Below, one piece after another: positions 32,777 through 42,389 of a stretch of DNA of 64,000 nucleotides. A program made the translations under genes and the position numbers. The notes beneath the pieces were generated by a model. It worked only from the letters and a program-made list of their open reading frames with translations, ran no database searches and was not told the origin of the DNA. Source of the DNA: Curtobacterium sp. BH-2-1-1 (lineage in GTDB: Bacteria; Actinomycetota; Actinomycetes; Actinomycetales; Microbacteriaceae). Location of the stretch: contig NZ_CP017580.1 in the NCBI RefSeq assembly GCF_001806325.1, forward strand, positions 124,001-188,000, read 5' to 3'. Numbering within the stretch: position 1 is the stretch's first letter; each line of letters begins with the position of its first letter.

Positions 32777-33736
32777 CTACGCGGGTTCGGCTTGGAGCGC
32801 CGAGTGCGGCACCACTGTAGCACCACCGAGGTCGACGGCCAGCATGAGCGCCCGCCAGTCGGATTCCCCGTGTCGCGACACGAGGTCGGCCGCGGTGAGT
32901 CGCTGCGCGGGGTCGCTGCCGAGGACCAGGAGGCTCGGGCCGGCTCCGGAGACGACCGCCGCCAGGCCGTGCTGCCGCAGCAGGCCGATGAGGGCGTCGG
33001 TCTCCGGCATGGCGCTGGCACGGTAGGCCTGGTGCAACCGGTCCTCGGTCGCCGCCAGGAGCAGCTCGGGGCTCTGGATGAGCGCGGCGACGAGCAGGGC
33101 GGAGCGGGACACGTTGAACGCGGCGTCCTCGTGCGGGACGCTCGCCGGCTGCAGGGAGCGCGCGAGCTTCGTCGAGAGCGTCAAGGTCGGGACGAAGACC
33201 ACCGGCGAGACACCGCGGTGGACGAGCAGGCGCTTGTACGCCGGGCCCTCCGCGGTCATCCACGCGATGGTCAGCCCGCCGAACAGCGCCGGCGCGACGT
33301 TGTCGGGGTGCCCCTCCATCTCGGTCGCGAGCGTGAGCAGGGTCGAGGCGTCGAGGTCGACGACGCCTTCGAGCAACCCGCGCGCGGCCATCAGCCCGGC
33401 GACGATCGCGGCCGCCGAGGACCCCATGCCGCGGCCGTGCGGGATGGCGTTCACCGCGTGCAGCTCGAGGCCGGGCTGCTGTGCGACGCCGGCGTGCTCG
33501 AGCCCGCGGCGCACGGCGCGGACGACGAGGTTCGTGTCGTCGGTGGCGACCTCACCCGCGCCGACACCGTCGACCGTGACGGTCGCGCCGGGCTCGGGCC
33601 GGACCCGGACGACGACCTCGTCGTAGAGCGACAGGGCGAGGCCGAGGGAGTCGAACCCCGGTCCGAGGTTCGCGGAGGTCGCCGGGACCCGTACGCGGAC
33701 CGCCCGTCCGGCCGGTACAGCGATCTGGGCGGTCAT
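32777..33736 (-). CDS. thrB: Homoserine kinase
   Basis: 319 residues from ATG 33736, which has GGGGGAGGG just upstream. GHMP kinase features: VPATSANLGPGFDSLG at the N-terminus and the ATP loop PHGRGMGSSAAAIVAG. Phosphorylates homoserine for threonine synthesis; 32 bp after thrC in the hom-thrC-thrB operon. Confidence 0.95.
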   Translation of the reverse strand: MTAQIAVPAGRAVRVRVPATSANLGPGFDSLGLALSLYDEVVVRVRPEPGATVTVDGVGAGEVATDDTNLVVRAVRRGLEHAGVAQQPGLELHAVNAIPHGRGMGSSAAAIVAGLMAARGLLEGVVDLDASTLLTLATEMEGHPDNVAPALFGGLTIAWMTAEGPAYKRLLVHRGVSPVVFVPTLTLSTKLARSLQPASVPHEDAAFNVSRSALLVAALIQSPELLLAATEDRLHQAYRASAMPETDALIGLLRQHGLAAVVSGAGPSLLVLGSDPAQRLTAADLVSRHGESDWRALMLAVDLGGATVVPHSALQAEPA

Positions 33737-33768
33737 GCCCTCCCCCGGTCCGGACGAGCGGTCGGGGC

Positions 33769-34848
33769 TCACTCGGCGCCGACCAGTCCGAGCACGTCGG
33801 CGACCGACTTGGTGTCGACCGGGACGCTCGTCGGGGTGACCTCGCCGCCGTCCTGCGTGCGGAGGGCCCACTGCGGGTCCTTGAGGCCGTGGCCGGTCAC
33901 CGTGATGACGACCTTCGCGCCCTTCGGCACGACGCCGGCGTCGGCACGCTCGAGGAGCCCGGCGACGCCGATGGCCGAGGCGGGCTCGACGAAGACGCCG
34001 ACCTCGGCGGAGAGGATGCGGTGCGCGGCGAGGATCGCCTCGTCGGTGATGGCACCGAAGTAGCCGTCGGTCTCGTCACGGGCCTCGAGCGCGAACTCCC
34101 ACGAGGCCGGGTTGCCGATGCGGATCGCGGACGCGATGGTGTCCGGGTTGCGGACGACCTCACCGCGGACGATCGGGGCCGAGCCCGCGGCCTGGAAGCC
34201 GAACATGCGCGGGAGCCTGGACGATCGACCGGCGGCCACGTCCTCGCGGTAGCCGCGGGAGTACGCCGTGTAGTTGCCCGCGTTGCCGACCGGCAGGAAG
34301 TGGAAGTCGGGCGCGTCACCGAGGACGTCGACGACCTCGAACGCGGCGGTCTTCTGCCCCTCGATGCGGTCGTTGTTGACCGAGTTCACCAGGTGCACCG
34401 GGTAGTTCGCGGCGAGGTCGCGCGCGATGTCGAGGCAGTCGTCGAAGTTGCCCTGCACCTGCAGCAGCTGGGCGTCGTGGGCGACGGCCTGGCTGAGCTT
34501 GCCCATGGCGATCTTGCCCTCGGGCACGAGCACCGCGGCGGTGATGCCGGCGTGCGTGGCGTACGCGGCGGCGGAGGCGCTCGTGTTGCCGGTCGAGGCG
34601 CAGATGACGGCCTTCGCACCGTGCTCGACGGCCTTCGAGATCGCCATGGTCATGCCGCGGTCCTTGAACGACCCGGTCGGGTTCATGCCCTCGAACTTGA
34701 CGTAGACCTCGGCCCCCGTGCGCTCGGACAGGCGGCGCGCCGGGATGAGCGGGGTCCCGCCCTCACCGAGCGTGACGACGGGCGTCGCCTCGGTGACGTC
34801 GAGACGGTCGGCGTACTCGCGCAGGACACCCTGCCACTGGTGGGCCAT
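33769..34848 (-). CDS. thrC: Threonine synthase
   Basis: 359 residues. PLP lysine in [11 protein letters not shown], phosphate-binding [11 protein letters not shown], and the C-terminal [11 protein letters not shown]. Converts phosphohomoserine to threonine. Short actinobacterial form. Confidence 0.96.
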   Translation of the reverse strand: MAHQWQGVLREYADRLDVTEATPVVTLGEGGTPLIPARRLSERTGAEVYVKFEGMNPTGSFKDRGMTMAISKAVEHGAKAVICASTGNTSASAAAYATHAGITAAVLVPEGKIAMGKLSQAVAHDAQLLQVQGNFDDCLDIARDLAANYPVHLVNSVNNDRIEGQKTAAFEVVDVLGDAPDFHFLPVGNAGNYTAYSRGYREDVAAGRSSRLPRMFGFQAAGSAPIVRGEVVRNPDTIASAIRIGNPASWEFALEARDETDGYFGAITDEAILAAHRILSAEVGVFVEPASAIGVAGLLERADAGVVPKGAKVVITVTGHGLKDPQWALRTQDGGEVTPTSVPVDTKSVADVLGLVGAE

Positions 34849-34892
34849 GAGGCTCCCCTTCTTGTCGGTTCTGGAGTTCGGTCGGGCGCGGC

Positions 34893-36200
34893 TCAGGCGC
34901 CGACGACGCGGAGGACGCTCGTGACCTCGGCGACGACGTCCTCGTTGCGGAGGGCGACCACGGTCGCGGCGAGGTCGGACTCGCGCGCCAGGTGCGTGCC
35001 GATGACGAGGGTCGCGGTCGCGTTGGACCCGGTGGCGACGGTCTGCTCGACGGTCTCGACGCTGACGCCGTGCTTCGCGAGGACGCCGGCGACGGTCGAC
35101 AGGACACCCGGGGCGTCCGTGACGTGCAGCGTGATCTGGTAGCGCGTGCGGACGGTGCCGATCGGGAACACCGGCAGCGCGGACTGGGTCGACTCGGCGA
35201 TGCCGGGGCCACCGATGACGTGTCGGCGCGCGGCGGACACCAGGTCGCCCAGGACGGCCGAGGCGGTCTCGACCCCGCCGGCACCGGCGCCGTAGAACAT
35301 CAGGTCGCCGGCGGCCTCGGCCTCGACGAACACGGCGTTCTTCGCCCCGTGCACGCTCGCGAGCGGGTGCGACTCCGGCACCAGGGCCGGGTACACGCGG
35401 GCGCTGACGCCCTCGGTGCCCTGCTCGTCGGTCAGGCGCTCGGCCGTCGCGAGGATCTTCACGACGTACCCGGCCTTGCGCGCGGCCCGGACCTGCTCGA
35501 TCGTCACCGAGGTGATGCCCTCGCGGTGGACGGCGGCGAGCGGCACCGAGGTGTGGAACGCGAGCGACGCCAGGATCGCGGCCTTCTGCGCGGCGTCGTA
35601 GCCCTCGATGTCGGCGGTCGGGTCGGCCTCGGCGTACCCGAGCTCGGTGGCGGTCGCGAGGGCGTCCTCGAACGTCGAGCCCTCGCGGTCCATCAGGTCG
35701 AGGATGAAGTTGGTCGTGCCGTTGACGATGCCCATGATGCGCTCGATGCGGTCACCGGCGAGGGAGTCGTGCAGCGGTCGGATGATCGGGATCGCGCCGG
35801 CGACGGCGGCCTCGTAGTAGAGCTGTGCGCCCACCTGCTCGGCGACCGCGAAGAGCTCCGGGCCGTGGGTCGCCAGGAGGGCCTTGTTGCCGGTGACGAC
35901 GTCGGCGCCGGACTGCAGCGCCTGGAGCACGAGCGTCCGTGCCGGCTCGATGCCGCCGATCAGCTCGACGACGATGTCCGCGCCGAGGATGAGCGACGCC
36001 GCGTCCGTCGTGAAGAGCTCCTTCGGCAGCTCGACGTCGCGCGGGGCGTCGAGGTCGCGCACCGCGATCCCGACGAGCTCGAGGCCGGCCCCGGCTCGAG
36101 AGGCGAGCTCGTCGCCGTGTTCGAGGAGCAGGCGCGCCACCTGGGAACCGACCGAGCCGGCTCCGAGCAGCGCGACGCGGACGTTGCGGTATTCGATCAT
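34893..36200 (-). CDS. hom: Homoserine dehydrogenase
   Basis: 435 residues. Rossmann motif GAGSVGSQV, catalytic region ([31 protein letters not shown]), and a C-terminal ACT domain ([27 protein letters not shown]) that would give threonine feedback control. Reduces aspartate semialdehyde to homoserine. Confidence 0.96.
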   Translation of the reverse strand: MIEYRNVRVALLGAGSVGSQVARLLLEHGDELASRAGAGLELVGIAVRDLDAPRDVELPKELFTTDAASLILGADIVVELIGGIEPARTLVLQALQSGADVVTGNKALLATHGPELFAVAEQVGAQLYYEAAVAGAIPIIRPLHDSLAGDRIERIMGIVNGTTNFILDLMDREGSTFEDALATATELGYAEADPTADIEGYDAAQKAAILASLAFHTSVPLAAVHREGITSVTIEQVRAARKAGYVVKILATAERLTDEQGTEGVSARVYPALVPESHPLASVHGAKNAVFVEAEAAGDLMFYGAGAGGVETASAVLGDLVSAARRHVIGGPGIAESTQSALPVFPIGTVRTRYQITLHVTDAPGVLSTVAGVLAKHGVSVETVEQTVATGSNATATLVIGTHLARESDLAATVVALRNEDVVAEVTSVLRVVGA

Positions 36201-36244
36201 CTGGTGCGGGTCCTGTTCGTGGGGAGTCGGGTCGTCCGAGGGGC

Positions 36245-37648
36245 TCAGGCCCCCGGGACCACCCCGGTGTCGCGGGCGAGGAGGTCGTCGATCGACTCGC
36301 CACGCACGAGGATACGGGGTACGCCGTCGGCGACCGCCACGACCGGCGGGCGTCCGACGTGGTTGTAGTTGCTCGCCAGGCTCCAGCAGTACGCGCCGGT
36401 GGCGGCCACGGCGAGGAGGTCCCCGCGGTGCACGTCACCGGGCAGGTACTCGTCGTTCACGACGATGTCGCCGGACTCGCAGTGCTTCCCGACCACGCGG
36501 GTGAGGACCGCTGGGGCGTCGGACGTCCGGGCGAGCCGAGCCGTGTAGTCGGCGCCGTAGAGCGCGGGCCGGGCGTTGTCGCTCATGCCGCCGTCGACCG
36601 ACACGTACGTCCGGGTGGCGGCCTCCTGCTCGTCGTCCGAGAGCGTCACGGGCTTGATGGTGCCGACGCGGTAGAGCGTGATCCCCGCGGGCCCGACGAT
36701 GTACCGGCCGGGCTCGACCGCGATCTCGGGGACCGGGATGTCCCGCTCGGCGCAGGCCTCGGCCACGATGGTCGCGAGCGCGTCGGCGACGTCCTCCGGC
36801 TCGAACGCCGAGTCGGCCTCGGTGTAGTCGATGCCCCAGCCGCCGCCGAGGTTGAGCTCCGGCACCGGGCCGGTCGCCACGAGCGAGGCGTGCACGTCCA
36901 TCAGGCGCCGCGCGGCCTCGCGGAAGCCGGATTCGTCGAAGATCTGCGAGCCGATGTGCGAGTGCAGGCCGACGAAGGCGAGCGACGGCTCGGCGCGGAC
37001 GGCCTCGGCAGCGGTGACGGCCTCGGTCAGGGGGATGCCGAACTTCTGGTCCTCGCGCGCGGTCGCCAGGTACTCGTGCGTCGACGCGTGCACCCCGCTG
37101 TTGATCCGGATGCGCACGCGCTGCACGACCCCGGCATCGGCCGCGGCACGGGCGACGCGCTGCACTTCCTCGTGGCTGTCGAGGACGATGGTGCCGACGC
37201 CGACCTCGACCGCGCGGGCGATCTCGGCGTCCGACTTGTCGTTGCCGTGGAAGCCGAGGAGCGCCGGGTCGACTCCCCCGGCCAGGGCCACCGCGAGCTC
37301 GCCGCCGGTGCACACGTCGACGCGGAGGTCGGCCTCGACCATCCACGCCGCGACCTGCGTCGTCAGGAACGCCTTGCCGGCGTAGTAGACGTGCGCCCGG
37401 GTGCCGATCCGCTCGAACGCCTCGGTGAAGGCGTTCCGCACCCGCACCGCACGGGACTGCACGTCGCGTTCGTCGACCACGTACAGCGGCGTGCCGAACT
37501 GCGCGACCAGGTCGGAGGCGGCGATCCCGCCGACGACGAGCTCGCCGTCGTCGGTCCGGGTCGCGGAGGCGGGCCAGATCCGCGCGGTCAGCGCGGAGGC
37601 GTCCGTCGGGAACCGCAGGTGCTGCGGGGCAAGGGGGTTCTCGCTCAC
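36245..37648 (-). CDS. lysA: Diaminopimelate decarboxylase
   Basis: 467 residues from GTG 37648. PLP lysine in YYAGKAF, HSHIGSQI, GGGWGIDY, and the dimer-contact CESGD. Makes lysine from meso-diaminopimelate. Sits 44 bp upstream of hom, linking both branches of the aspartate pathway. No ribosome site; a -10-like TAGGAT lies 8 bases before the start. Confidence 0.95.
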   Translation of the reverse strand: MSENPLAPQHLRFPTDASALTARIWPASATRTDDGELVVGGIAASDLVAQFGTPLYVVDERDVQSRAVRVRNAFTEAFERIGTRAHVYYAGKAFLTTQVAAWMVEADLRVDVCTGGELAVALAGGVDPALLGFHGNDKSDAEIARAVEVGVGTIVLDSHEEVQRVARAAADAGVVQRVRIRINSGVHASTHEYLATAREDQKFGIPLTEAVTAAEAVRAEPSLAFVGLHSHIGSQIFDESGFREAARRLMDVHASLVATGPVPELNLGGGWGIDYTEADSAFEPEDVADALATIVAEACAERDIPVPEIAVEPGRYIVGPAGITLYRVGTIKPVTLSDDEQEAATRTYVSVDGGMSDNARPALYGADYTARLARTSDAPAVLTRVVGKHCESGDIVVNDEYLPGDVHRGDLLAVAATGAYCWSLASNYNHVGRPPVVAVADGVPRILVRGESIDDLLARDTGVVPGA

Positions 37649-37656
37649 GGGACCCG

Positions 37657-37662
37657 ATCCTA
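37657..37662 (-). promoter_or_regulatory. Possible -10 of leaderless lysA promoter
   Basis: TAGGAT, then 8 bases, then the lysA GTG. With a transcription start 6-8 bases past the hexamer, the mRNA would begin at the start codon. Confidence 0.4.
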
Positions 37663-37706
37663 CCGAGCCGAGCCGCGCCTCCTGGCCGTGTGACGCAGCC
37701 ACGTGC

Positions 37707-38462
37707 TCAACCGCACGAACCGACCGTCTGCAGCCCCGCCTCGTTGAGCGGCAGCGAGTCGGCCGTGACGCGCACCGTCGCCTCGGAGGCTGTGACGTCG
37801 AGCGACCGCACCAGGAGCCCCGACGGCAGGAACTGCGCCGTGCAGACCTCGACGGGGACGTTCGTGACGCCCGGGATCGAGTCCACCTTGAGGCCGAGCG
37901 ACGAGTTCGTGATCCGCACCGTCTTCGGCGTGATCGTGATGCCCTTGCCGTCGTCCTGCGCGGCGACGTCGCCCTTCGCCGCGTAGGTGATGTCGTAGCC
38001 GAGGACCGCGGTCTTGCCGGAGAGCTCCACGCCGCCGTCGACCAGGCTGAGCCGGTCGAACAGCGGGCTGTACTTCGACAGGTCCTTCACGGACGCGGCC
38101 GCGAGCCGGACGTGGCCGTCGACGTCGCGCACGTCGCCCTTGCCGTCGACGGGCACGTCTCGCGCGGTGACGTCGGCGGCGAGGGGGATGCCGTCGATCG
38201 TGAGCTTCTCGGAGGAGATCTCGACCTCGTCGAGCTGCCCGCTGATCAGCTGCGGGATGACGATGCCCTTCGCGTGCGCCTCGACCTCGCCGGTGGCGCC
38301 GGACGGCAGCGACTGCTCGACCTGCTGGGCGATGATGCGGTCGACGACCCCGCGGAGGACGAACTCGGCGATCACGACGAGCGCGGCGAGGACGACCACG
38401 ACGACGATCAGCACGACGGGCCAGCGACGGCGCTTCCGGGGGGTCACGGTGGCGGCGGACAT
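37707..38462 (-). CDS. DUF2993 (LmeA-like) membrane-anchored protein
   Basis: 251 residues. Basic N-terminus, one membrane helix (about residues 14-38), then a beta-rich domain typical of DUF2993, a family that includes mycobacterial LmeA, a periplasmic factor for lipomannan maturation. The CTAQFLPSG and SCG ends carry two cysteines. Lies between argS and lysA on the same strand, 58 bp upstream of lysA. Confidence 0.82.
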   Translation of the reverse strand: MSAATVTPRKRRRWPVVLIVVVVVLAALVVIAEFVLRGVVDRIIAQQVEQSLPSGATGEVEAHAKGIVIPQLISGQLDEVEISSEKLTIDGIPLAADVTARDVPVDGKGDVRDVDGHVRLAAASVKDLSKYSPLFDRLSLVDGGVELSGKTAVLGYDITYAAKGDVAAQDDGKGITITPKTVRITNSSLGLKVDSIPGVTNVPVEVCTAQFLPSGLLVRSLDVTASEATVRVTADSLPLNEAGLQTVGSCG

Positions 38463-38581
38463 GCGTCCCACCTTGCCAGGTGGCCCCGGCAGCGAGCCTG
38501 GAGGCGCGGCGTGCGCCCGGCGCGCCGGCCCCGGCGTCCGCGCGGTCGCGGTCGCGCCGGCCGCGTGCGCCCAGCGCCCGC

Positions 38582-38643
38582 CGCACAACGAAAGTCGCCC
38601 CGAACCACGACATTCCGCAGTTCGGGGCGACTTTGGTTGTGCG
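38582..38643. repeat. Near-perfect 24-bp inverted repeat between argS and the DUF2993 gene
   Basis: Arms 38582-38605 and 38620-38643 match at 23 of 24 positions around a 14-base loop. The stem contains GTTCGGGGCGACTTT. It could terminate argS transcription but has only a short T-stretch inside the arm, and is longer than an ordinary terminator. Confidence 0.8.
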
Positions 38644-38671
38644 CAGCGCTCCGCGCCGGGCGCGACGTCCG

Positions 38672-40342
38672 CTACATGCGCTCCGGCGCCGTCACGCCGA
38701 GCAGGCCCAGCCCGTTGCGGACGACCTGGCCGGTGGCGTCGTTCAGCCAGAGGCGCGTGCGGTGCAGGTCGGTCACGGCCTCGTCCCCGAGGGGCGTGAC
38801 CCGGCAGGCGTCGTACCAGCGGTGGTAGAGCCCGGCGAGCTGCTCGATGTACCGCGCCACACGGTGCGGCTCGCGGAGCTCGGCCGCCTGGCGCACCACG
38901 CGCGGGTACTCCGCCAGGGCGCCGAGCAGGGCCCCCTCGGTGTCGTGCGTCAGGAGCGAGGCGTCGAAGGCCGACCGGTCCACCCCGGCGTTCGCGGCGT
39001 TGCGGGCCACGGACTGCGTGCGGGCGTGGGCGTACTGCACGTAGAAGACGGGGTTGTCGTTCGTGCGCTTCGTGAGCAGGTCGAGGTCGATGTCGATCGC
39101 GGTGTCGCTGGCGAACCGGACGAGCGAGTACCGGCCGGCGTCCACGCCCACGGCGTCGACGAGGTCCTCCATCGTGACGATCGTGCCGTTGCGCTTCGAC
39201 ATGCGCATCGGTTCGCCGTCCTTGAGCAGGTTGACCATCTGCCCGATGAGGATCTCGAGGTTCTTGCCCGGCTCGTCCCCGAACGCGGCGCACATCGCCA
39301 TCATCCGGCCGACGTAGCCGTGGTGGTCCGCGCCGAGCATGATGAGGTTCCGCTCGAACCCGCGCTCGCGCTTGTCGAGGTAGTACGCCAGGTCGCCGGC
39401 GATGTAGGCGGGCTCGCCGTCCGACTTGATGACGACGCGGTCGCGGTCGTCGCCGAAGTCGGTGGTCCGGAGCCACTCGGCACCCTCGGCCTCGTACATC
39501 ACGCCCGCCGAGCGCAGTCGCTCGATGGCGCGCTCGACGGCCTTCGACTCGTGCAGGGCGTTCTCGTGGAAGTACACGTCGAAGTCGACGCCGAAGTCGT
39601 GCAGCGACGACTTGATGTCGGCGAACATGAAGTCGACGCCCTCGCGCCGGAAGAGCTCCTGCGCCTCGTCGCGCGGCAGGTCCTTGACGTCGACCGACGG
39701 GTCGAGCGTCGCGATCACGCGCGCCGCGATCTCGGCGATGTACGCGCCGCCGTAGCCGTCCTCGGGCGTGGGCTCACCGAGCGCCGACGCGACGAGGGAG
39801 CGGGCGAAGCGGTCGATCTGCGCGCCGTGGTCGTTGAAGTAGTACTCGCGGGTGACGAGGCCGCCCTGCGCCTGGAACACCCGCGCGAGGCTGTCGCCCA
39901 CCGCGGCCCAGCGCACGCCGCCCATGTGGATCGGCCCGGTCGGGTTCGCGGACACGAACTCGAGATTGATCCGCACGCCGTCGTACAGGTCGCCGTGCCC
40001 GAAGGACTCGCCGCCCTCGACGATCGTGCGCGCGATCTCGCCGGCAGCGGCGGCCTCGAGCGTGATGTTGATGAAGCCGGGGCCGGCGACGTCGACCGAG
40101 TCCACGCCGTCGAGCTCGGTCAGCTCGCCGGCGATCTCCGTCGCGAGCTCGCGCGGGTTCGTGCCGAGCCGCTTCGCGAGCTGCATCGCCGCGTTCGAGG
40201 CCCAGTCGCCGTGCGCGCGGTTCTTCGGACGTTCGAGTGCCGCGTGGGACTCCTCGATGGTCACGGTGTCGGACGCGCCTCGTCGCTCGACGATCCCGGT
40301 CAGGATCGACAGGTACGCGGCGGAGAGTTCGGCAGGAGTCAC
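38672..40342 (-). CDS. argS: Arginyl-tRNA synthetase
   Basis: 556 residues from a GTG. N-terminal Arg-specific domain, class I signature in the form [19 protein letters not shown] as the KMSK equivalent, and the C-terminal DALR anticodon-binding domain. No ribosome site; TAGACT lies 8 bases before the start. Confidence 0.96.
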   Translation of the reverse strand: MTPAELSAAYLSILTGIVERRGASDTVTIEESHAALERPKNRAHGDWASNAAMQLAKRLGTNPRELATEIAGELTELDGVDSVDVAGPGFINITLEAAAAGEIARTIVEGGESFGHGDLYDGVRINLEFVSANPTGPIHMGGVRWAAVGDSLARVFQAQGGLVTREYYFNDHGAQIDRFARSLVASALGEPTPEDGYGGAYIAEIAARVIATLDPSVDVKDLPRDEAQELFRREGVDFMFADIKSSLHDFGVDFDVYFHENALHESKAVERAIERLRSAGVMYEAEGAEWLRTTDFGDDRDRVVIKSDGEPAYIAGDLAYYLDKRERGFERNLIMLGADHHGYVGRMMAMCAAFGDEPGKNLEILIGQMVNLLKDGEPMRMSKRNGTIVTMEDLVDAVGVDAGRYSLVRFASDTAIDIDLDLLTKRTNDNPVFYVQYAHARTQSVARNAANAGVDRSAFDASLLTHDTEGALLGALAEYPRVVRQAAELREPHRVARYIEQLAGLYHRWYDACRVTPLGDEAVTDLHRTRLWLNDATGQVVRNGLGLLGVTAPERM

Positions 40343-40350
40343 GAGGGTCG

Positions 40351-40356
40351 AGTCTA
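40351..40356 (-). promoter_or_regulatory. Possible -10 of leaderless argS promoter
   Basis: TAGACT on the minus strand, 8 bases before the argS GTG, same geometry as lysA. Confidence 0.4.
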
Positions 40357-40401
40357 CCGGGACGCACAGGTCCTCCCCGGTCGATGCACCATCATGTCGG
40401 G

Positions 40402-40977
40402 ATGACCACCCGCAGCCGCGTCCGGGCGATCAGCGTCGCCCTCCTCACCGTGTCCGCGTCCGTCGCCCTGGTGGCGTGCTCCGGCGGCGGCTCGGACGGC
40501 GCCACACCGAGCGCCACGGCGGGTCCGATCGGGAAACGGGTCGCACAGACGTGCACCGAGCTCCTGCCCGCCGACGCCCTGTCCGTCTACGGGAAGACGT
40601 TCACCCTCGACGACGACTTCACGCCGGAGAAGGGGACCCCGGCGGCGCGCATCGCCGAGCAGCGCGGCCGCGTGTGCCACTGGAGTGCGACCGACGACGC
40701 CTCGACGACGATCACGGTCGCCGTCGCCGACCTGCCTGAGAAGTCGCTCACGAACCTCAAGGACGCGCTCTACGAACGGGGCGGATCCGTGCCGACCTAC
40801 CGGGTCGAGGGGTACTTCTCGCTCACCGACGGCGTCGGGCGCGCGGACGCCTTCGCCGACCCGTACTGGATCACCGCGACCTCCACCCTCTTCACCGAGC
40901 CCGGCGGCGCGCAGCCGGTCGTCGACGCGGTGCGGAGCGTCGTGCAGCCGAGCGCGTCCGCGACGCCGGCCGGCTGA
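40402..40977 (+). CDS. Small secreted lipoprotein, unknown function
   Basis: 191 residues from ATG 40402. Signal peptide with lipobox ALVACSGGG (Cys about residue 26), then a Ser/Thr/Ala linker and a domain with two further cysteines ([13 protein letters not shown]). The C-terminus ends in a Ser/Ala/Thr-rich stretch. No known domain recognised. Divergent from argS, followed by a strong hairpin. Confidence 0.82.
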   Translation: MTTRSRVRAISVALLTVSASVALVACSGGGSDGATPSATAGPIGKRVAQTCTELLPADALSVYGKTFTLDDDFTPEKGTPAARIAEQRGRVCHWSATDDASTTITVAVADLPEKSLTNLKDALYERGGSVPTYRVEGYFSLTDGVGRADAFADPYWITATSTLFTEPGGAQPVVDAVRSVVQPSASATPAG

Positions 40978-40991
40978 CCCGACACGGGTCG

Positions 40992-41031
40992 GACGGGAGG
41001 CGCGGTGCGGGCCCGACCCGCGCCTCCCGTC
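40992..41031. terminator. Hairpin terminator after the lipoprotein gene
   Basis: Perfect 14-base arms (40992-41005 and 41018-41031) with a 12-base loop, 15 bases past the stop. The arm carries GGAGGCGCGG, a motif shared by several gene ends in this window. Confidence 0.7.
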
Positions 41032-41088
41032 ACGACACGCGTGGTCTCGGACAGCCGTGCGGACCTGCTACGGTTGGTTCCACCCAGG

Positions 41089-41160
41089 GCCCCCATAGCT
41101 CAGGGGATAGAGCACTGCCCTCCGGAGGCAGGGGCGGAGGTTCGAATCCTCCTGGGGGCA
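41089..41160 (+). tRNA. tRNA-Arg (anticodon CCG)
   Basis: 72 bases folding as a cloverleaf: acceptor GCCCCCA pairs with TGGGGGC, the D-arm region reads AGCTCAGGGGATAGAGC, the anticodon stem CTGCC/GGCAG holds loop CTCCGGA, and the T-arm is GGAGGTTCGAATCCTCC. Anticodon CCG reads the CGG codon. CCA is not encoded. TACGGT at 41069-41074 may be its -10. Confidence 0.95.
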
Positions 41161-41217
41161 CAGTGACATTCCCGCGCAAGGCGAGTTCTTCGCTTCGCTC
41201 AGGACGCGCCGCGCGAT

Positions 41218-41232
41218 GTCGGCTTCGCCGAC
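41218..41232 (+). terminator. Small hairpin after the tRNA
   Basis: GTCGGC-TTC-GCCGAC followed by CTT, 58 bases past the tRNA. Short stem; may end the tRNA transcript. Confidence 0.3.
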
Positions 41233-41282
41233 CTTCCCTCCGGGGCCGGTCGGGGCAGGGGCCATCCGGTAGCGTCGGGCGT

Positions 41283-42344
41283 ATGAGCCTCGTGTTTCCG
41301 GAACCTGGTGTTGCGCCGCTGCGAGGCGGGCCGAGGCTCGGGTGGGGCGTGATCGGGCCCGGCGAGATCGCGGGCGATTTCACGTCGACGCTCCACGCGA
41401 ACTCCGACCAGCGCGTCGTCGCCGTCGGCTCCCGCTCCCCCGAACGCGCCGCCGCCTTCGCCCGGCGCCACGGGATCCCCGGCGTGCACTGCTCGTACGA
41501 GGCCCTCGTCGCCGACCCCGCCGTCGACGTCGTCTACGTCGCCTCACCGCACCCGCAGCACCTCGGCCACGCGCTCCTCGCGATCGCCGCGGGCAAGCAC
41601 GTCCTCGTCGAGAAGCCGATGACCACGTCGGAGGCGGACACCCGCACGCTCGCCGAGGCCGCCCGCAGCGCCGGGGTGTTCGCGATGGAGGCGATGTGGA
41701 CCCGGTACCTCCCGGGGACCACCGTCGTCGCACGACTCCTCGCGGACGGCGCCCTCGGCGACGTCCGGCTCGCGTCCGTCGACGTCGGCTGGCCGCACGA
41801 CCCCGACCCCGCCGACCGCATGTTCGACCCCGCCGCCGGCGGCGGCGCCCTCCTCGATGCCGGTGTCTACGGGCACTGGTTCGCGCGGTTCGCCACCGGC
41901 GCCCCGGTGACCAGCAGCACGACGGGAGCGGTCTCCGGACGCGGGGTGGACCTCCAGTCCGTCACCGTGTCGACGTCGGCCGGCGGCGCGCAGGCCGTGG
42001 TGACCACGACGATGACGGCGTGGACGCCCGGACTCGCGGTCATCGCGGGGAGCACGGCCACCGTGCGGTACACCGACCACTTCGTGTTCCCGGCGTCCTT
42101 CGCGCTGCACCACGGCGCGGAGGCGGTGCACTGGGAGGACGAGAGCGGCCTCCGAGGCAGACAGGGCCTCGTCTGGCAGACCGCGGCGCTCGCGCAGGAC
42201 GTCGCCGAGGGGCGCACGGAGTCGCCGCTGCACTCGCTCGACGACTCGATCGGCCTCGCCGCGACGCTCGACGCGGCGCGGTCCGCGCTCGGTCCTCGGG
42301 CGGACGCCCCCGGTGTTTCCGAACGCGACACGTCCACCCCCTAG
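41283..42344 (+). CDS. Gfo/Idh/MocA family oxidoreductase
   Basis: 353 residues. N-terminal NAD(P)-binding domain (WGVIGPGEIAGDF), the family EKP motif (HVLVEKPMTTS) and a C-terminal alpha/beta domain (GGGALLDAGVYG). Such enzymes oxidise sugars, inositols or dihydrodiols; the substrate cannot be told. TAGCGT lies 7 bases before the ATG, so it may be leaderless. It lies 45 bp upstream of the peptide synthetase on the same strand; a link is possible but unproven. Confidence 0.9.
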   Translation: MSLVFPEPGVAPLRGGPRLGWGVIGPGEIAGDFTSTLHANSDQRVVAVGSRSPERAAAFARRHGIPGVHCSYEALVADPAVDVVYVASPHPQHLGHALLAIAAGKHVLVEKPMTTSEADTRTLAEAARSAGVFAMEAMWTRYLPGTTVVARLLADGALGDVRLASVDVGWPHDPDPADRMFDPAAGGGALLDAGVYGHWFARFATGAPVTSSTTGAVSGRGVDLQSVTVSTSAGGAQAVVTTTMTAWTPGLAVIAGSTATVRYTDHFVFPASFALHHGAEAVHWEDESGLRGRQGLVWQTAALAQDVAEGRTESPLHSLDDSIGLAATLDAARSALGPRADAPGVSERDTSTP

Positions 42345-42389
42345 GATCACGGGCCGGTCGACCCCGCACGCGACCGGGAAGAGGACTCG

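Noticed and set aside
36201..37656. Lysine riboswitch or threonine attenuator in the hom-lysA region
   Set aside because: lysA appears leaderless and the 44-bp gap to hom holds no leader peptide or structured aptamer.
41089..41270. Integration (att) site at the tRNA-Arg 3-prime end
   Set aside because: No integrase and no duplicated tRNA end in the window; the sequence after the tRNA is short and leads into an ordinary gene.
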